The notes under the pieces are model-generated. The model had not been told where the DNA came from, did no database searches, and saw only the letters and a list, made by a program, of their open reading frames with translations. Positions 8,247 through 17,086 of a DNA stretch of 64,000 nucleotides are shown piece by piece. Within the stretch, counting starts at the first letter, position 1. The number at the start of each line of letters is the position of its first letter. Location: NCBI GenBank assembly GCA_902794095.1, contig CADBFZ010000011.1, positions 58,655 through 122,654 of the forward strand. The letters run 5' to 3'. This stretch comes from an uncultured Lachnospiraceae bacterium. GTDB taxonomy: Bacteria > Bacillota > Clostridia > Lachnospirales > Lachnospiraceae. The translations under genes and the position numbers were made by a program.

Positions 8247-10226
8247 TCAAATCTTAAACTTCTGAACATAGGATGTAAGTGTCTGGCTTGTCTGAGCCAG
8301 TTCGTGAGAGTTGTCCGCTACATCCTGACTGCTCTTCGTTATGTTGTTAGCCATTTCAACCATGTTTTGAGAGGTTGCAAGTATCTCGTCCGCGCTTGCT
8401 GCCTGTTCCTCGGAAATAGCAGCTACATTCGTTGATACATCCTCAACCTTCTCAATATCCGTGATCATGGATTCGATAAGAACATTGCTGTCCTGAATGT
8501 TCGAGTATATCTGGTCAAAAGTATTAACCGCAACACCGATAAGTTCGCTGTTGTGTTTAATATTTTCGCTACTAGCGTTAGCCTGATCTACGGCGTCGCC
8601 GATAAGTTTTCGAATTTCTTCTATCAGGTGGGAAATATTACCTGCGCTTTCAGATGAAGTCTGAGCCAGTTTCGCAATCTGCGTTGCAACAACTGCAAAG
8701 CCACGACCTGCTTCACCTGCTCTTGCTGCTTCAATACTTGCATTAAGTGACAGAAGGTTTGTTTCCTCCGCAATGTCACTGATCATTCCAACTATTTTGG
8801 TAATCTCTTCAGATGCAGTGCCAACTTTTTTGATAGCTTCAACAAGCCTTTCGTTTGCCGATGATATTCCTCCCATGGCAACACTGACCTGTTCCATATC
8901 CTCACGGCCTTTTTGAGAGATCTCAACAGTCTCTTTCATGCTGTCGTGAGCCTTATCCGAATTTTCTCTTGTAGCTGCAACAACATTGGCAAGAACCGTT
9001 GCATTCTCTGCAATGTCATTAACAGCCAGTGCAAGCTGGTCTACAGTATCATTAAGTTGCTGCATTGCATCCGACTGAGATTGTGAAGCATCGAACATAG
9101 TCTTAGAAACTCTGTCCGAATTATCGGATTCTTCTTTAAGCTTTTCGGATTCTTCGCTGATACTGGCGAGCATGCTCCTCATACTGACGACAAATTCCGA
9201 AACCTTTGATCCCATAAGACCGATCTCATCGTTACTTGATGAATCCACTTCGATGGTAAAATCTCCATCAGACATGGCTGAAATATTGTCAGAAATATGA
9301 GTGAGAGGAGCAATTACACGTCTTACAACCAAAAGGATAAGTACAACTATGAGTGCAATGGCAACTGCACCGACTATGAACAAAAGTATTCCCATCTGTG
9401 ATACTGACTTCAGTATTATGCTTGTCGGTATGTAAGAAACAAGCACCCAGTCCGTTCCGGATACTGCGGAAAAAGCTACCATATTACCCGAAATCTCCCT
9501 GCTGGAAAGATCGTTATTCATGATTGCGCCGGCCGCACCTGCAAGAAGCGCATCGCTTGCCGACTCAGAGAGCTTAGTGCCGATCAGACTTACATCTCTG
9601 TGAGCAAGAATCTGGTAATCATTGGTATCTACCAGGAATGAACTTGCACCGCTCATTTTTACACCGGAATTTACGATGATGCTGATCTTATCAAGGGTAA
9701 CATCCGCACCCAATACTTTTATAATATCGCTTCCGTCATTATAAATACCCGTAGCACTGATAACGGTATCTCCAAGCTCATTCTTATAAGCCGTACCGTA
9801 ACCAATCCTGATGCGAGTCAAACCCTGTTTGTACCATGTACTGCCGGTGACATTGTCATTGCTCATGGTAGATTCACTTGCCTTGTAAAACTTTCCGTCG
9901 GCAGTACCAATGTAGAATCCATTGGGGGAATTGGAGTTGAAACCGTAATACATATCAAGGAAAGATACAATCTCATCCTCATCCGGATTCTGAGCCTCCA
10001 TGGTATGTTTAACTGTATTAAAATACTCAAGATTCTCATCAAGCCAGGCTTCAATATTATCAGCCTGGTTAGCAATTGAAGACTCGAGGGTTTCTTTGGC
10101 CATTTCCGTCATTCGATTCTTGGAAATAGAAGCAGCTATGATAACAAGTGCAAGAACCGTAAGAACTACTACCGGAATGATAAAGGTAAGCAGTTTGGAA
10201 CTGATTTTTCTGGTCTTTCTTCTCAT
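8247..10226 (-). CDS. Methyl-accepting chemotaxis protein, Cache sensor
   Basis: A 659-residue transmembrane chemoreceptor. TM1 is at about 12-35, a Cache-type extracytoplasmic ligand domain at about 40-280 ([22 protein letters not shown]), TM2 at 285-305, HAMP at about 306-360, and the long cytoplasmic signalling coil ends at 659. The hairpin tip [20 protein letters not shown] matches the CheA/CheW-contacting region of MCPs. The sugar-binding lipoprotein gene follows by 13 bp, so the two are likely co-transcribed and the binding protein may hand its ligand signal to this receptor. That link is inferred; the Cache domain could bind a ligand itself. Confidence 0.93.
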   Translation of the reverse strand: MRRKTRKISSKLLTFIIPVVVLTVLALVIIAASISKNRMTEMAKETLESSIANQADNIEAWLDENLEYFNTVKHTMEAQNPDEDEIVSFLDMYYGFNSNSPNGFYIGTADGKFYKASESTMSNDNVTGSTWYKQGLTRIRIGYGTAYKNELGDTVISATGIYNDGSDIIKVLGADVTLDKISIIVNSGVKMSGASSFLVDTNDYQILAHRDVSLIGTKLSESASDALLAGAAGAIMNNDLSSREISGNMVAFSAVSGTDWVLVSYIPTSIILKSVSQMGILLFIVGAVAIALIVVLILLVVRRVIAPLTHISDNISAMSDGDFTIEVDSSSNDEIGLMGSKVSEFVVSMRSMLASISEESEKLKEESDNSDRVSKTMFDASQSQSDAMQQLNDTVDQLALAVNDIAENATVLANVVAATRENSDKAHDSMKETVEISQKGREDMEQVSVAMGGISSANERLVEAIKKVGTASEEITKIVGMISDIAEETNLLSLNASIEAARAGEAGRGFAVVATQIAKLAQTSSESAGNISHLIEEIRKLIGDAVDQANASSENIKHNSELIGVAVNTFDQIYSNIQDSNVLIESMITDIEKVEDVSTNVAAISEEQAASADEILATSQNMVEMANNITKSSQDVADNSHELAQTSQTLTSYVQKFKI

Positions 10227-10330
10227 ATCTGTATCTCCCTGTCAAATAGGAACAAAAACTAAAAAAATACCGAACTACATTTATTATAACCCTAATTATA
10301 AATCTATTAAATATACTTTCCGTATTTACA

Positions 10331-10363
10331 CAAAAAAACAGGGAGTCCGTATTGGACTCCCTG
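10331..10363 (-). terminator. Intrinsic terminator of ppdK
   Basis: A 10-bp perfect stem (10339-10348 with 10354-10363), then a run of seven T on the minus strand. Confidence 0.92.
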
Positions 10364-10383
10364 CAATATGTTCTGACTTATGA

Positions 10384-13032
10384 TTATCTGTCAGCGATAG
10401 CTGCCTGAGCTGCTGCAAGTCTCGCGATGGGTACGCGGAAAGGTGAGCAGGATACATAGTCAAGTCCGATCTTGTGGCAGAACTCAACGGATGAAGGATC
10501 TCCGCCGTGCTCACCGCAGATACCGTAGTGAATGTTCTTGTTAACAGGCTTGGAAAGGCTGATAGCAGTCTTCATGAGGCTACCTACACCTACCTGGTCA
10601 AGCTTAACGAAGGGGTTAGCCTCGAGAATCTTGCGGTCGAAGTAAGCAGGCATGAACTTAGATGCATCGTCTCTTGAGAAGCCGTAGGTCATCTGAGTAA
10701 GGTCGTTGGTACCGAAGCAGAAGAAATCAGCCTCTGCAGCGATCTCGTCAGCAGTAACTGCTGCTCTGGGGATCTCAATCATGGTTCCTACCTTGTACTC
10801 AAGCTGAGCACCTGCTGCTGCGATTTCCTCGTCAGCGGTCTTAACAACGATGTCCTTAACGTACTTGAGCTCCTTAACTTCGCAGGTAAGAGGGATCATG
10901 ATTTCAGGCATAACCTTCCAACCGGGATGCTTCTTCTGAGTATTGATAGCTGCACGGATAACAGCCTTGGTCTGCATTCTGGCGATGCCGGGATAAGTAA
11001 CATCGAGACGGCATCCTCTGTGACCCATCATAGGGTTGATCTCCTTAAGGCCGGAGATGATAGCCTTGATCTGCTGAACGGTCTTGCCCATTGCATCAGC
11101 AACTGCCTTGATTTCGTCCTCGGTGTTGGGAACGAACTCGTGAAGAGGGGGATCAAGGAATCTGATGGTAACGGGATGTCCCTCAAGAGCATCGTAGAGA
11201 TCCTCGAAATCCTGCTGCTGATAAGGAAGGATCTTAGCAAGAGCCTTCTCTCTCTCTTCATCAGTGTCGGAGCAGATCATCTCACGGAATGCCTCGATAC
11301 GGCCTTCCTGGAAGAACATGTGCTCGGTACGGCAAAGTCCGATACCTTCTGCGCCAAGCTCGAATGCTCTTCTAGCATCTTCAGGGTTATCAGCGTTGGT
11401 ACGAACCTTGAGCTTACGATACTTGTCAGCCCAAGCCATAACTCTTCCGAACTCGCCTGCGATGGTAGCATCAACAGTGGGGATTTCTCCCTCGTATACA
11501 TTACCGGTAGATCCGTCGATTGAAACCCAATCTCCTTCTTTGAAGGTCTTTCCGCCGAGAGTGAACTGCTTGTTCTCCTCGTCCATAACGATAGCGCCAC
11601 ATCCGGTAACGCAGCACTCACCCATTCCTCTTGCAACAACTGCTGCGTGAGAAGTCATACCACCACGAACGGTGAGGATTCCCTCTGCAGCCTTCATGCC
11701 CATGATGTCTTCGGGTGAAGTCTCAAGTCTAACGAGAACAACCTTCTCGCCTTTCTCTGCCCAAACAACTGCATCGTCAGCGTTGAATACAACCTTACCG
11801 GCTGCAGCTCCGGGAGATGCTCCCATACCCTTTCCAAGAGGGGTAGCAGCCTTGAGTGCCTTAGCATCGAACTGAGGATGAAGAAGGGTGTCAAGGTTTC
11901 TGGGATCGATCATAGCAACAGCTTCCTGCTCGGTTCTCATGCCCTCATCAACGAGGTCACAAGCGATCTTAAGAGCAGCCTGTGCGGTTCTCTTACCATT
12001 TCTGGTCTGAAGCATATAGAGCTTTCCGTGCTCAACGGTGAACTCCATATCCTGCATGTCTCTGTAGTGCTTCTCGAGGGTAGCGCAAACGTCCTTGAAC
12101 TGTGCGAATGCCTCGGGGAACTTCTCTTCCATTTCGGAGATGTGCATAGGAGTTCTTACACCTGCAACAACGTCCTCGCCCTGTGCGTTGGTAAGGAACT
12201 CACCGAAGAGGCCCTTAGCGCCGGTAGCGGGATCACGGGTGAAAGCAACACCGGTACCGCAATCATCACCCATGTTACCAAATGCCATGGACTGAACGTT
12301 AACTGCGGTTCCCCAAGAATAAGGGATATCATTGTCACGGCGGTATACGTTAGCACGAGGGTTGTCCCATGAACGGAATACAGCCTTGATTGCGCCGTAG
12401 AGCTGCTCCTTGGGATCGGTGGGGAAGTCCTTGCCGATCTTGTTCTTGTACTCTTCCTTGAACTGGTTAGCAAGAGTCTTAAGATCATCAGCATCAAGCT
12501 CAACGTCCTGGGTTACACCCTTCTTAGCCTTGAGCTGATCGATAAGCTCCTCGAAATATTTCTTTCCGACTTCCATAACAACGTCGGAATACATCTGAAT
12601 GAATCTTCTGTAGCAGTCCCAAGCCCAACGGGGATTTCCTGACTTGGTAGCGATGGTGTTAACAACCTCCTCGTTAAGTCCGAGGTTAAGGATGGTATCC
12701 ATCATACCGGGCATGGAAGCTCTAGCTCCTGAACGAACGGATACGAGAAGGGGATTCTCCTTGTCTCCGAACTTCTTGCCGGTGATCTCTTCAAGCTTAA
12801 CAATGTACTCTTCGATCTGACCCATGATCTCATCGTTGATCTCACGGCCATCCTCATAATACTGAGTGCAAGCTTCGGTGGTGATGGTAAAGCCCTGAGG
12901 AACGGGGAAAGACTCACCTGATCCGTCAAGCTTAATGTTTGACATCTCAGCAAGGTTAGCTCCCTTACCTCCGAGGAGTTCACGCATGTTTGCGTTACCC
13001 TCTGTGAACAGATAGACCCATTTCTTACTCAT
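10384..13032 (-). CDS. ppdK: Pyruvate, phosphate dikinase
   Basis: An 882-residue enzyme interconverting pyruvate + ATP + Pi and phosphoenolpyruvate + AMP + PPi. The ATP-grasp nucleotide domain opens with LLGGKGANLAEMSN; the swivelling phospho-histidine domain has GGMTSHAAVVARGMG (His near 455); the PEP/pyruvate barrel follows with LCRTEHMFF, RGCRLDVTYP and the closing GICGEHGGDPSSVEFC loop holding the catalytic Cys. Length and all motifs fit the bacterial enzyme. With the PPi-dependent phosphofructokinase encoded 4 kb away it fits PPi-linked glycolysis. It is monocistronic with its own terminator, and its codon use looks strongly biased, as expected for high expression. Confidence 0.98.
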   Translation of the reverse strand: MSKKWVYLFTEGNANMRELLGGKGANLAEMSNIKLDGSGESFPVPQGFTITTEACTQYYEDGREINDEIMGQIEEYIVKLEEITGKKFGDKENPLLVSVRSGARASMPGMMDTILNLGLNEEVVNTIATKSGNPRWAWDCYRRFIQMYSDVVMEVGKKYFEELIDQLKAKKGVTQDVELDADDLKTLANQFKEEYKNKIGKDFPTDPKEQLYGAIKAVFRSWDNPRANVYRRDNDIPYSWGTAVNVQSMAFGNMGDDCGTGVAFTRDPATGAKGLFGEFLTNAQGEDVVAGVRTPMHISEMEEKFPEAFAQFKDVCATLEKHYRDMQDMEFTVEHGKLYMLQTRNGKRTAQAALKIACDLVDEGMRTEQEAVAMIDPRNLDTLLHPQFDAKALKAATPLGKGMGASPGAAAGKVVFNADDAVVWAEKGEKVVLVRLETSPEDIMGMKAAEGILTVRGGMTSHAAVVARGMGECCVTGCGAIVMDEENKQFTLGGKTFKEGDWVSIDGSTGNVYEGEIPTVDATIAGEFGRVMAWADKYRKLKVRTNADNPEDARRAFELGAEGIGLCRTEHMFFQEGRIEAFREMICSDTDEEREKALAKILPYQQQDFEDLYDALEGHPVTIRFLDPPLHEFVPNTEDEIKAVADAMGKTVQQIKAIISGLKEINPMMGHRGCRLDVTYPGIARMQTKAVIRAAINTQKKHPGWKVMPEIMIPLTCEVKELKYVKDIVVKTADEEIAAAGAQLEYKVGTMIEIPRAAVTADEIAAEADFFCFGTNDLTQMTYGFSRDDASKFMPAYFDRKILEANPFVKLDQVGVGSLMKTAISLSKPVNKNIHYGICGEHGGDPSSVEFCHKIGLDYVSCSPFRVPIARLAAAQAAIADR

Positions 13033-13204
13033 GTTCTCTTCTTTCCTTTCTTCTACAAAAAACCTTCAAAACTAATGATGCGCTTCAAAAAAATCGAATC
13101 GTCATCAAAATTTGCAAAAAGACAGCTTGTATATTATAACAAAAGACTTTTTCTATTGCACCTGTTTTTTTCAGAAAAGCAAAAAATTATTAAAAAAACG
13201 CAAT

Positions 13205-13798
13205 TTACCTGTTCCAAAGCTTCTCATCCATGAACCTGGACCACTTCGACCTGCCGTCAATACGGACTGTTTTACCTGCAAGTTCCATGTATCTGACCAA
13301 TTCGTTCCAGCCTCTGTACATGTTGTCGGTAAAGGAAACCTTGGAATTTTCCCCATAATAAATGACCGCTTTATTAAAATGCTCCGTATGATATCTGGAA
13401 TGGACCGTGAGACCGGTTATGACTTCACACTTATATACCTGATTAAGGTTGATTGCTTCCTGAAAAATAAAGAAATTCCTGATAACTATTCCGCGACCCG
13501 AGACCACGATCTCTTTTCCGGCATTCCAAAAAAGCAGAACCAATCCCAGAAAGAATATCAGGACCATAAAGAACGTAAATATATTCTTGGCCGTGGTATA
13601 CCCTACGGCATCAAGCGCATACAGCATGGGCCAGGCAACATAATATGCCACGGGCGGGATTATGAGGATAACAACATTTGCAATCAGTCTCCAAGGAATG
13701 ATCCTGACCCTGATCGCAGCATTTTTAATCTCCTCTTCGGCAAAAAAGTACGTTTCGCCGTCATGAGCAAAATTGTCTCCACCCTCAAAATTGTTCAT
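13205..13798 (-). CDS. Membrane protein with PH-like domain, function unknown
   Basis: A 197-residue protein with two transmembrane helices (about 35-58 and 70-95) and a C-terminal cytosolic domain whose pattern (KEIVVSGRGIVIRNFF, then KCEVITGLTVHSRYH) resembles bacterial PH-like domains. I do not recognise a precise family; DUF6560-like is possible. The start overlaps the stop of the PHP gene by one base (TAATG), so translation is coupled to that gene. It is the last gene of the ABC-F-PHP operon. Confidence 0.75.
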   Translation of the reverse strand: MNNFEGGDNFAHDGETYFFAEEEIKNAAIRVRIIPWRLIANVVILIIPPVAYYVAWPMLYALDAVGYTTAKNIFTFFMVLIFFLGLVLLFWNAGKEIVVSGRGIVIRNFFIFQEAINLNQVYKCEVITGLTVHSRYHTEHFNKAVIYYGENSKVSFTDNMYRGWNELVRYMELAGKTVRIDGRSKWSRFMDEKLWNR

Positions 13799-14658
13799 TA
13801 TTTTGCCTTCTCAAGTTCAAACCATACTTCATCGGGAATGTTAAGATTGCCAGAACCGGTTCCGAGCTCGATACCGGGTTTATTGTTTCCGTGGAAATCA
13901 CTTCCTCCGGATATAAGAAGTCCCATGTCCGCAGCAAGGTCTCTTATGTATTTCTCATCTTCTTCGGAGTGAGTGCTGTACATTGCTTCGATTCCCACAA
14001 GTCCCGCTTCCTTCATCATGGTGATGAGTTCGCGAAGCTTTTCATCTCCGAACTTATAGATCATGGGATGGGCGAGAACGGGGATTCCGCCTGCCTCAAG
14101 TGTCATATTAACGGCCTGCACCGGCGTTATCTTTTCCCTGGGAACATAACAGGGTGCGTCGGGACCGAGGTATCTTTCGAATGCTTCATGAGTACTCTTA
14201 ACGTATCCGTACTCATAAAGGTACTTGGCAAAGTGGGCTCTGGTAAGTACGCAATCAGGGAACATCTTGCAGAGTCCTTCGTAGGAAATACCGATTCCGA
14301 CTTCTTTGAGCTTGTCCGCCATCTTGCGGTTTCTTCCCTCTCTCGAATCAAGGAATGCATCGAGTTTGGAAGTAAATGACTTGTTGTTATGATCGATGGA
14401 AAGTCCGACTACGTGAACATCCCGGCCGTTCCATTCTGTAGAAAATTCTATTCCGGGAATGATCTTGGGAGCCTTTGCAGTCAAAGAAGGGTCCGAATTG
14501 ATATCTCGGGCCCTGTCCATTGCTTCCTGAATTCCCTCTATCGTATCGTGATCGGTTATGGCAAGAATGGTGATTCCTTTTTCCGTTGCCAGATCTACGA
14601 TCTGAGTGGGAGTCAGTGTTCCGTCTGATTTATTTGTATGTGAGTGAAGGTCGATCAA
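13798..14658 (-). CDS. PHP-domain phosphoesterase (YciV/TrpH-like)
   Basis: A 286-residue metal-dependent phosphoesterase of the polymerase and histidinol phosphatase fold. The N-terminus IDLHSHTNKSDG, the TDHDT motif near 38, GIEFSTEW near 70 and the final GSDFHG near 255 supply the trinuclear metal ligands. Homologues release 5' nucleotides from short RNA or from 3',5'-bisphosphonucleotides. The start is a TTG overlapping the TGA of the ABC-F gene; AAGGAAG lies about 10 bp upstream. Coupled to both neighbours. Confidence 0.9.
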   Translation of the reverse strand: MIDLHSHTNKSDGTLTPTQIVDLATEKGITILAITDHDTIEGIQEAMDRARDINSDPSLTAKAPKIIPGIEFSTEWNGRDVHVVGLSIDHNNKSFTSKLDAFLDSREGRNRKMADKLKEVGIGISYEGLCKMFPDCVLTRAHFAKYLYEYGYVKSTHEAFERYLGPDAPCYVPREKITPVQAVNMTLEAGGIPVLAHPMIYKFGDEKLRELITMMKEAGLVGIEAMYSTHSEEDEKYIRDLAADMGLLISGGSDFHGNNKPGIELGTGSGNLNIPDEVWFELEKAK

Positions 14659-16292
14659 TCTTCGTCGTCTTCCTTATCTGCAGTGAATACGGTTCTCTTT
14701 CTTGCAGTCTCATCACTTGCAAGGTACTCATCATAGGTGGTGATCTTATCAATCATCTTACCGCCGGGAAGAAGCTCGATGATTCTGTTGGCGGTAGTTT
14801 CTGTGAGCTGATGGTCACGGCATGAGAAAAGGATGGTTCCGGGGAACTTCATCATACCGGTATTGAGTGCGGTGATTGATTCCATGTCGAGATGGTTAGT
14901 GGGCTCGTCGAAAACAAGACAGTTAGCGCCGCTGATCATCATCTTGGAAAGAAGGCATCTTACCTTCTCACCTCCGGAAAGAACTTTTACTTTCTTAACG
15001 CCGTCCTCACCGGGGAAGAGCATTCTTCCGAGGTAGCCTCTTACGTAGGTTGCATCCTTAACGGGTGAATAACCGGTAAGCCAATCGGTGATGGTAAGAT
15101 CGTTATCAAACTCAGAGGTATAGTCTCTGGGGAAGTAAGCCTGTGAAGTGGTAACACCCCACTTGAAAGATCCGCTGTCGGGCTCGATCTCTCCAATAAG
15201 AATTCTGAAGAGCGCGGTCTTAGCTTTCTCACATCCGCCTACGAATGCGATCTTATCTTCATGATTCATTATGAAAGAAACATTATCGAGAAGGGTCTCG
15301 CCATTTTCTGAATAGCAGATATTCTCAACGGTAAGAACTTCGTTACCGATCTCTCTTTCAGGCTTGAAATCGATGTAAGGATACTTTCTTGATGAAGGCT
15401 TGATGGTATCAAGCTCGATCTTCTCGAGTGCTCTCTTTCTGGAAGTAGCCTGCTTGGACTTGGAAGCGTTAGCGGAGAATCTGGAGATGAATTCCTGCAA
15501 CTCCTTGATCTTCTCTTCTTTCTTTTTATTAGCTTCCTTCATCTGGCGGATCATGAGCTGTGAAGACTCATACCAGAAATCGTAGTTACCTGCATAGAGC
15601 TGGATCTTACCGTAGTCGATATCGGCGATCTGGGTACAAACCTTATTAAGGAAGTATCTGTCGTGGGATACGACAATAACGGTGTTGTTGAAGTTTATGA
15701 GAAACTCTTCAAGCCAGCCGATAGCTTCAAGGTCGAGGTGGTTGGTAGGCTCGTCGAGAAGGAGGATATCGGGATCACCGAAAAGTGCCTTCGCAAGGAG
15801 AACCTTGACCTTCTTGGAACCGTCGAGGTCAGCCATCTGTGAGTAGTGATCTTCTGTTCCGATTCCGAGACCGTTAAGGAGCATAGCCGCATTGGACTCT
15901 GCTTCGTATCCGTTCATCTCTGCAAACTCGGACTCGAGCTCACCTGCTCTGATACCATCCTCATCGGAGAAATCCTCCTTCATATAGATGGCATCTTTTT
16001 CTTTCATGATGTCATAGAGGTGCTTATTACCCATGATTACGGTATCCATTACAGAATACTCATCATATTTGAAGTGGTCCTGTTCGAGGACTGAAAGACG
16101 CTCGCCGGGAGTGATTACGATGTCACCCTTTGTGGTGTCGAGTTCGCCGGAAAGGATTTTAAGGAAGGTGGATTTACCTGCTCCGTTTGCACCGATGAGG
16201 CCGTAGCAGTTGCCTTCCGTGAATTTAATGTTTACATCTTCGAAAAGAGCTTTCTTTCCTACTCTGTATGTTACGTTTACAGCTGAGATCAT
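14655..16292 (-). CDS. ABC-F ATPase, YbiT-like
   Basis: A 545-residue soluble protein with two ABC ATPase domains and no membrane segment, the ABC-F layout of ribosome-binding translation factors. The first domain has GANGAGKST near 35-43 and ILLLDEPTNHLDLEA; the second has a diverged Walker A (FVGGCEKAKTALF) and a good VFDEPTNHLDMES. The inter-domain linker (about 245-310, KKKEEKIKELQEFISRF) is the P-site tRNA-interaction segment. The degenerate second Walker A may alter the ATPase cycle. AGGAGG precedes the ATG. No drug-resistance context is seen, so a housekeeping role is more likely. Confidence 0.92.
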   Translation of the reverse strand: MISAVNVTYRVGKKALFEDVNIKFTEGNCYGLIGANGAGKSTFLKILSGELDTTKGDIVITPGERLSVLEQDHFKYDEYSVMDTVIMGNKHLYDIMKEKDAIYMKEDFSDEDGIRAGELESEFAEMNGYEAESNAAMLLNGLGIGTEDHYSQMADLDGSKKVKVLLAKALFGDPDILLLDEPTNHLDLEAIGWLEEFLINFNNTVIVVSHDRYFLNKVCTQIADIDYGKIQLYAGNYDFWYESSQLMIRQMKEANKKKEEKIKELQEFISRFSANASKSKQATSRKRALEKIELDTIKPSSRKYPYIDFKPEREIGNEVLTVENICYSENGETLLDNVSFIMNHEDKIAFVGGCEKAKTALFRILIGEIEPDSGSFKWGVTTSQAYFPRDYTSEFDNDLTITDWLTGYSPVKDATYVRGYLGRMLFPGEDGVKKVKVLSGGEKVRCLLSKMMISGANCLVFDEPTNHLDMESITALNTGMMKFPGTILFSCRDHQLTETTANRIIELLPGGKMIDKITTYDEYLASDETARKRTVFTADKEDDED

Positions 16293-16308
16293 TTCATCCT
16301 CCTAAAAA

Positions 16309-16355
16309 CCATCGCGAAGCGATATTCGTTTATGACAAGAAAGCGAAGCTTTCTT
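16309..16355 (-). promoter_or_regulatory. Tandem small hairpins in the ABC-F leader, possible attenuator
   Basis: Two perfect hairpins with a TTC loop on the mRNA strand: 8-bp arms (16337-16344 with 16348-16355) and 5-bp arms (16311-16315 with 16319-16323). The second is followed by GGTTTTT directly before the AGGAGG, so it could terminate transcription or hide the ribosome site. Confidence 0.4.
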
Positions 16356-16444
16356 TTAGTCTCCATTAAAATAAAACACATATGCCTACAAAACCCTAAT
16401 ATTATAACTGTCGATATTGATTCGCGCAAGGGGATAGAAACAGG

Positions 16445-16746
16445 GGGACGGTTCTGTCGTTCCAGAAAGATCATAAATGCGAGGCATGAATATGCCTGAT
16501 GTTTTTATGCTCATGATCACTTCGTTAAGCTGTTCTAATGAGCACGTATATATCAATGCTCCATCCGGCGTCGCTCACATTCGACTTCCATGTCTCATGT
16601 TCGCTGATTTTTCCGTCCTGGAAAAATCCCGCCTGATTATTTAAGTGCTCATAAGAACAGCTAAACTCGTTCAAATGTCGCATAAAAACATCAGGCATAT
16701 CCACACCCCGCAGCCGGAGTTTTAGTCGGAACGACAGAACCGTCCC
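16445..16746 (-). repeat. Structured palindromic element, copy A1 (inverted)
   Basis: About 300 bp bounded by a perfect 19-bp inverted repeat (16445-16463 with 16728-16746). Nested inside are a perfect 21-bp inverted repeat (16490-16510 with 16680-16700), a longer stem around AGCTGTTCT, and at the centre two hairpins: a 9-bp one (16606-16614 with 16620-16628) and one with core GACTTCCATGTC (16583-16594) flanked by TTC and TCAT. It carries no plausible gene. It is the reverse-oriented partner of copy A2. Confidence 0.88.
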
Positions 16747-16768
16747 ACTGCGACTAATCAGAAATGAC

Positions 16769-16998
16769 GTCTGAAAGGCATGGACATATGTATTTTTCGG
16801 GCGATTTTGAACAAGTTTAGCTGTTCTTAGGGATGTATCCACGTAAGCACAATTTCACCCGGATGGTGAAATTAGCAGGCATGAGACATGGATGTCGAAC
16901 GCCTGCGGTGCGTAGTCATCGGAGTATATACATCCCTTAGAACAGCTTAACGAAGTGATCATGAGCCCGAAAAAATACATATGTGCGTGCCTTCAGAC
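16769..16998 (+). repeat. Structured palindromic element, copy A2
   Basis: About 230 bp enclosed by a near-perfect 34-bp inverted repeat (16769-16802 with 16965-16998). Inside are a stem containing TTCTTAGGGATGTAT, hairpin 1 (16851-16859 with 16865-16873, loop CGGAT) and hairpin 2: GCAGGC, ATGA, GACAT, GG, ATGTC, GAAC, GCCTGC (16875-16906), then GGTGC. The same architecture recurs in A1, B1 and B2. Confidence 0.9.
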
Positions 16999-17035
16999 GG
17001 AAGAGATATCAATCGGCAGGGGGATATTCGGTGGG

Positions 17036-17068
17036 ACATAAAAAGGCCTCCGCGTATGCGGAGGCCTT
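17036..17068 (-). terminator. Intrinsic terminator of the PPi-PFK gene
   Basis: A perfect 11-bp stem (17043-17053 with 17058-17068), loop ATAC on the minus strand, followed by a T run. Confidence 0.92.
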
Positions 17069-17086
17069 GAGTTATTGAGTGTGATA

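Noticed and set aside
14655-16292. ABC-F as an antibiotic-resistance protein
   Set aside because: Linker length and context fit the YbiT-like housekeeping group better; no resistance neighbours.
16525-16842. 105-residue frame within repeat pair A
   Set aside because: It spans palindromic arms of two elements, has no ribosome site, and its residues follow the repeat, not a protein family.
16445-16998. Repeat pair A as a group II intron, an IS200/IS605 end or a ROOL-type RNA
   Set aside because: No domain V-like sequence, no reverse transcriptase or transposase, and size and fold do not fit what I know of ROOL; none can be excluded without a search.
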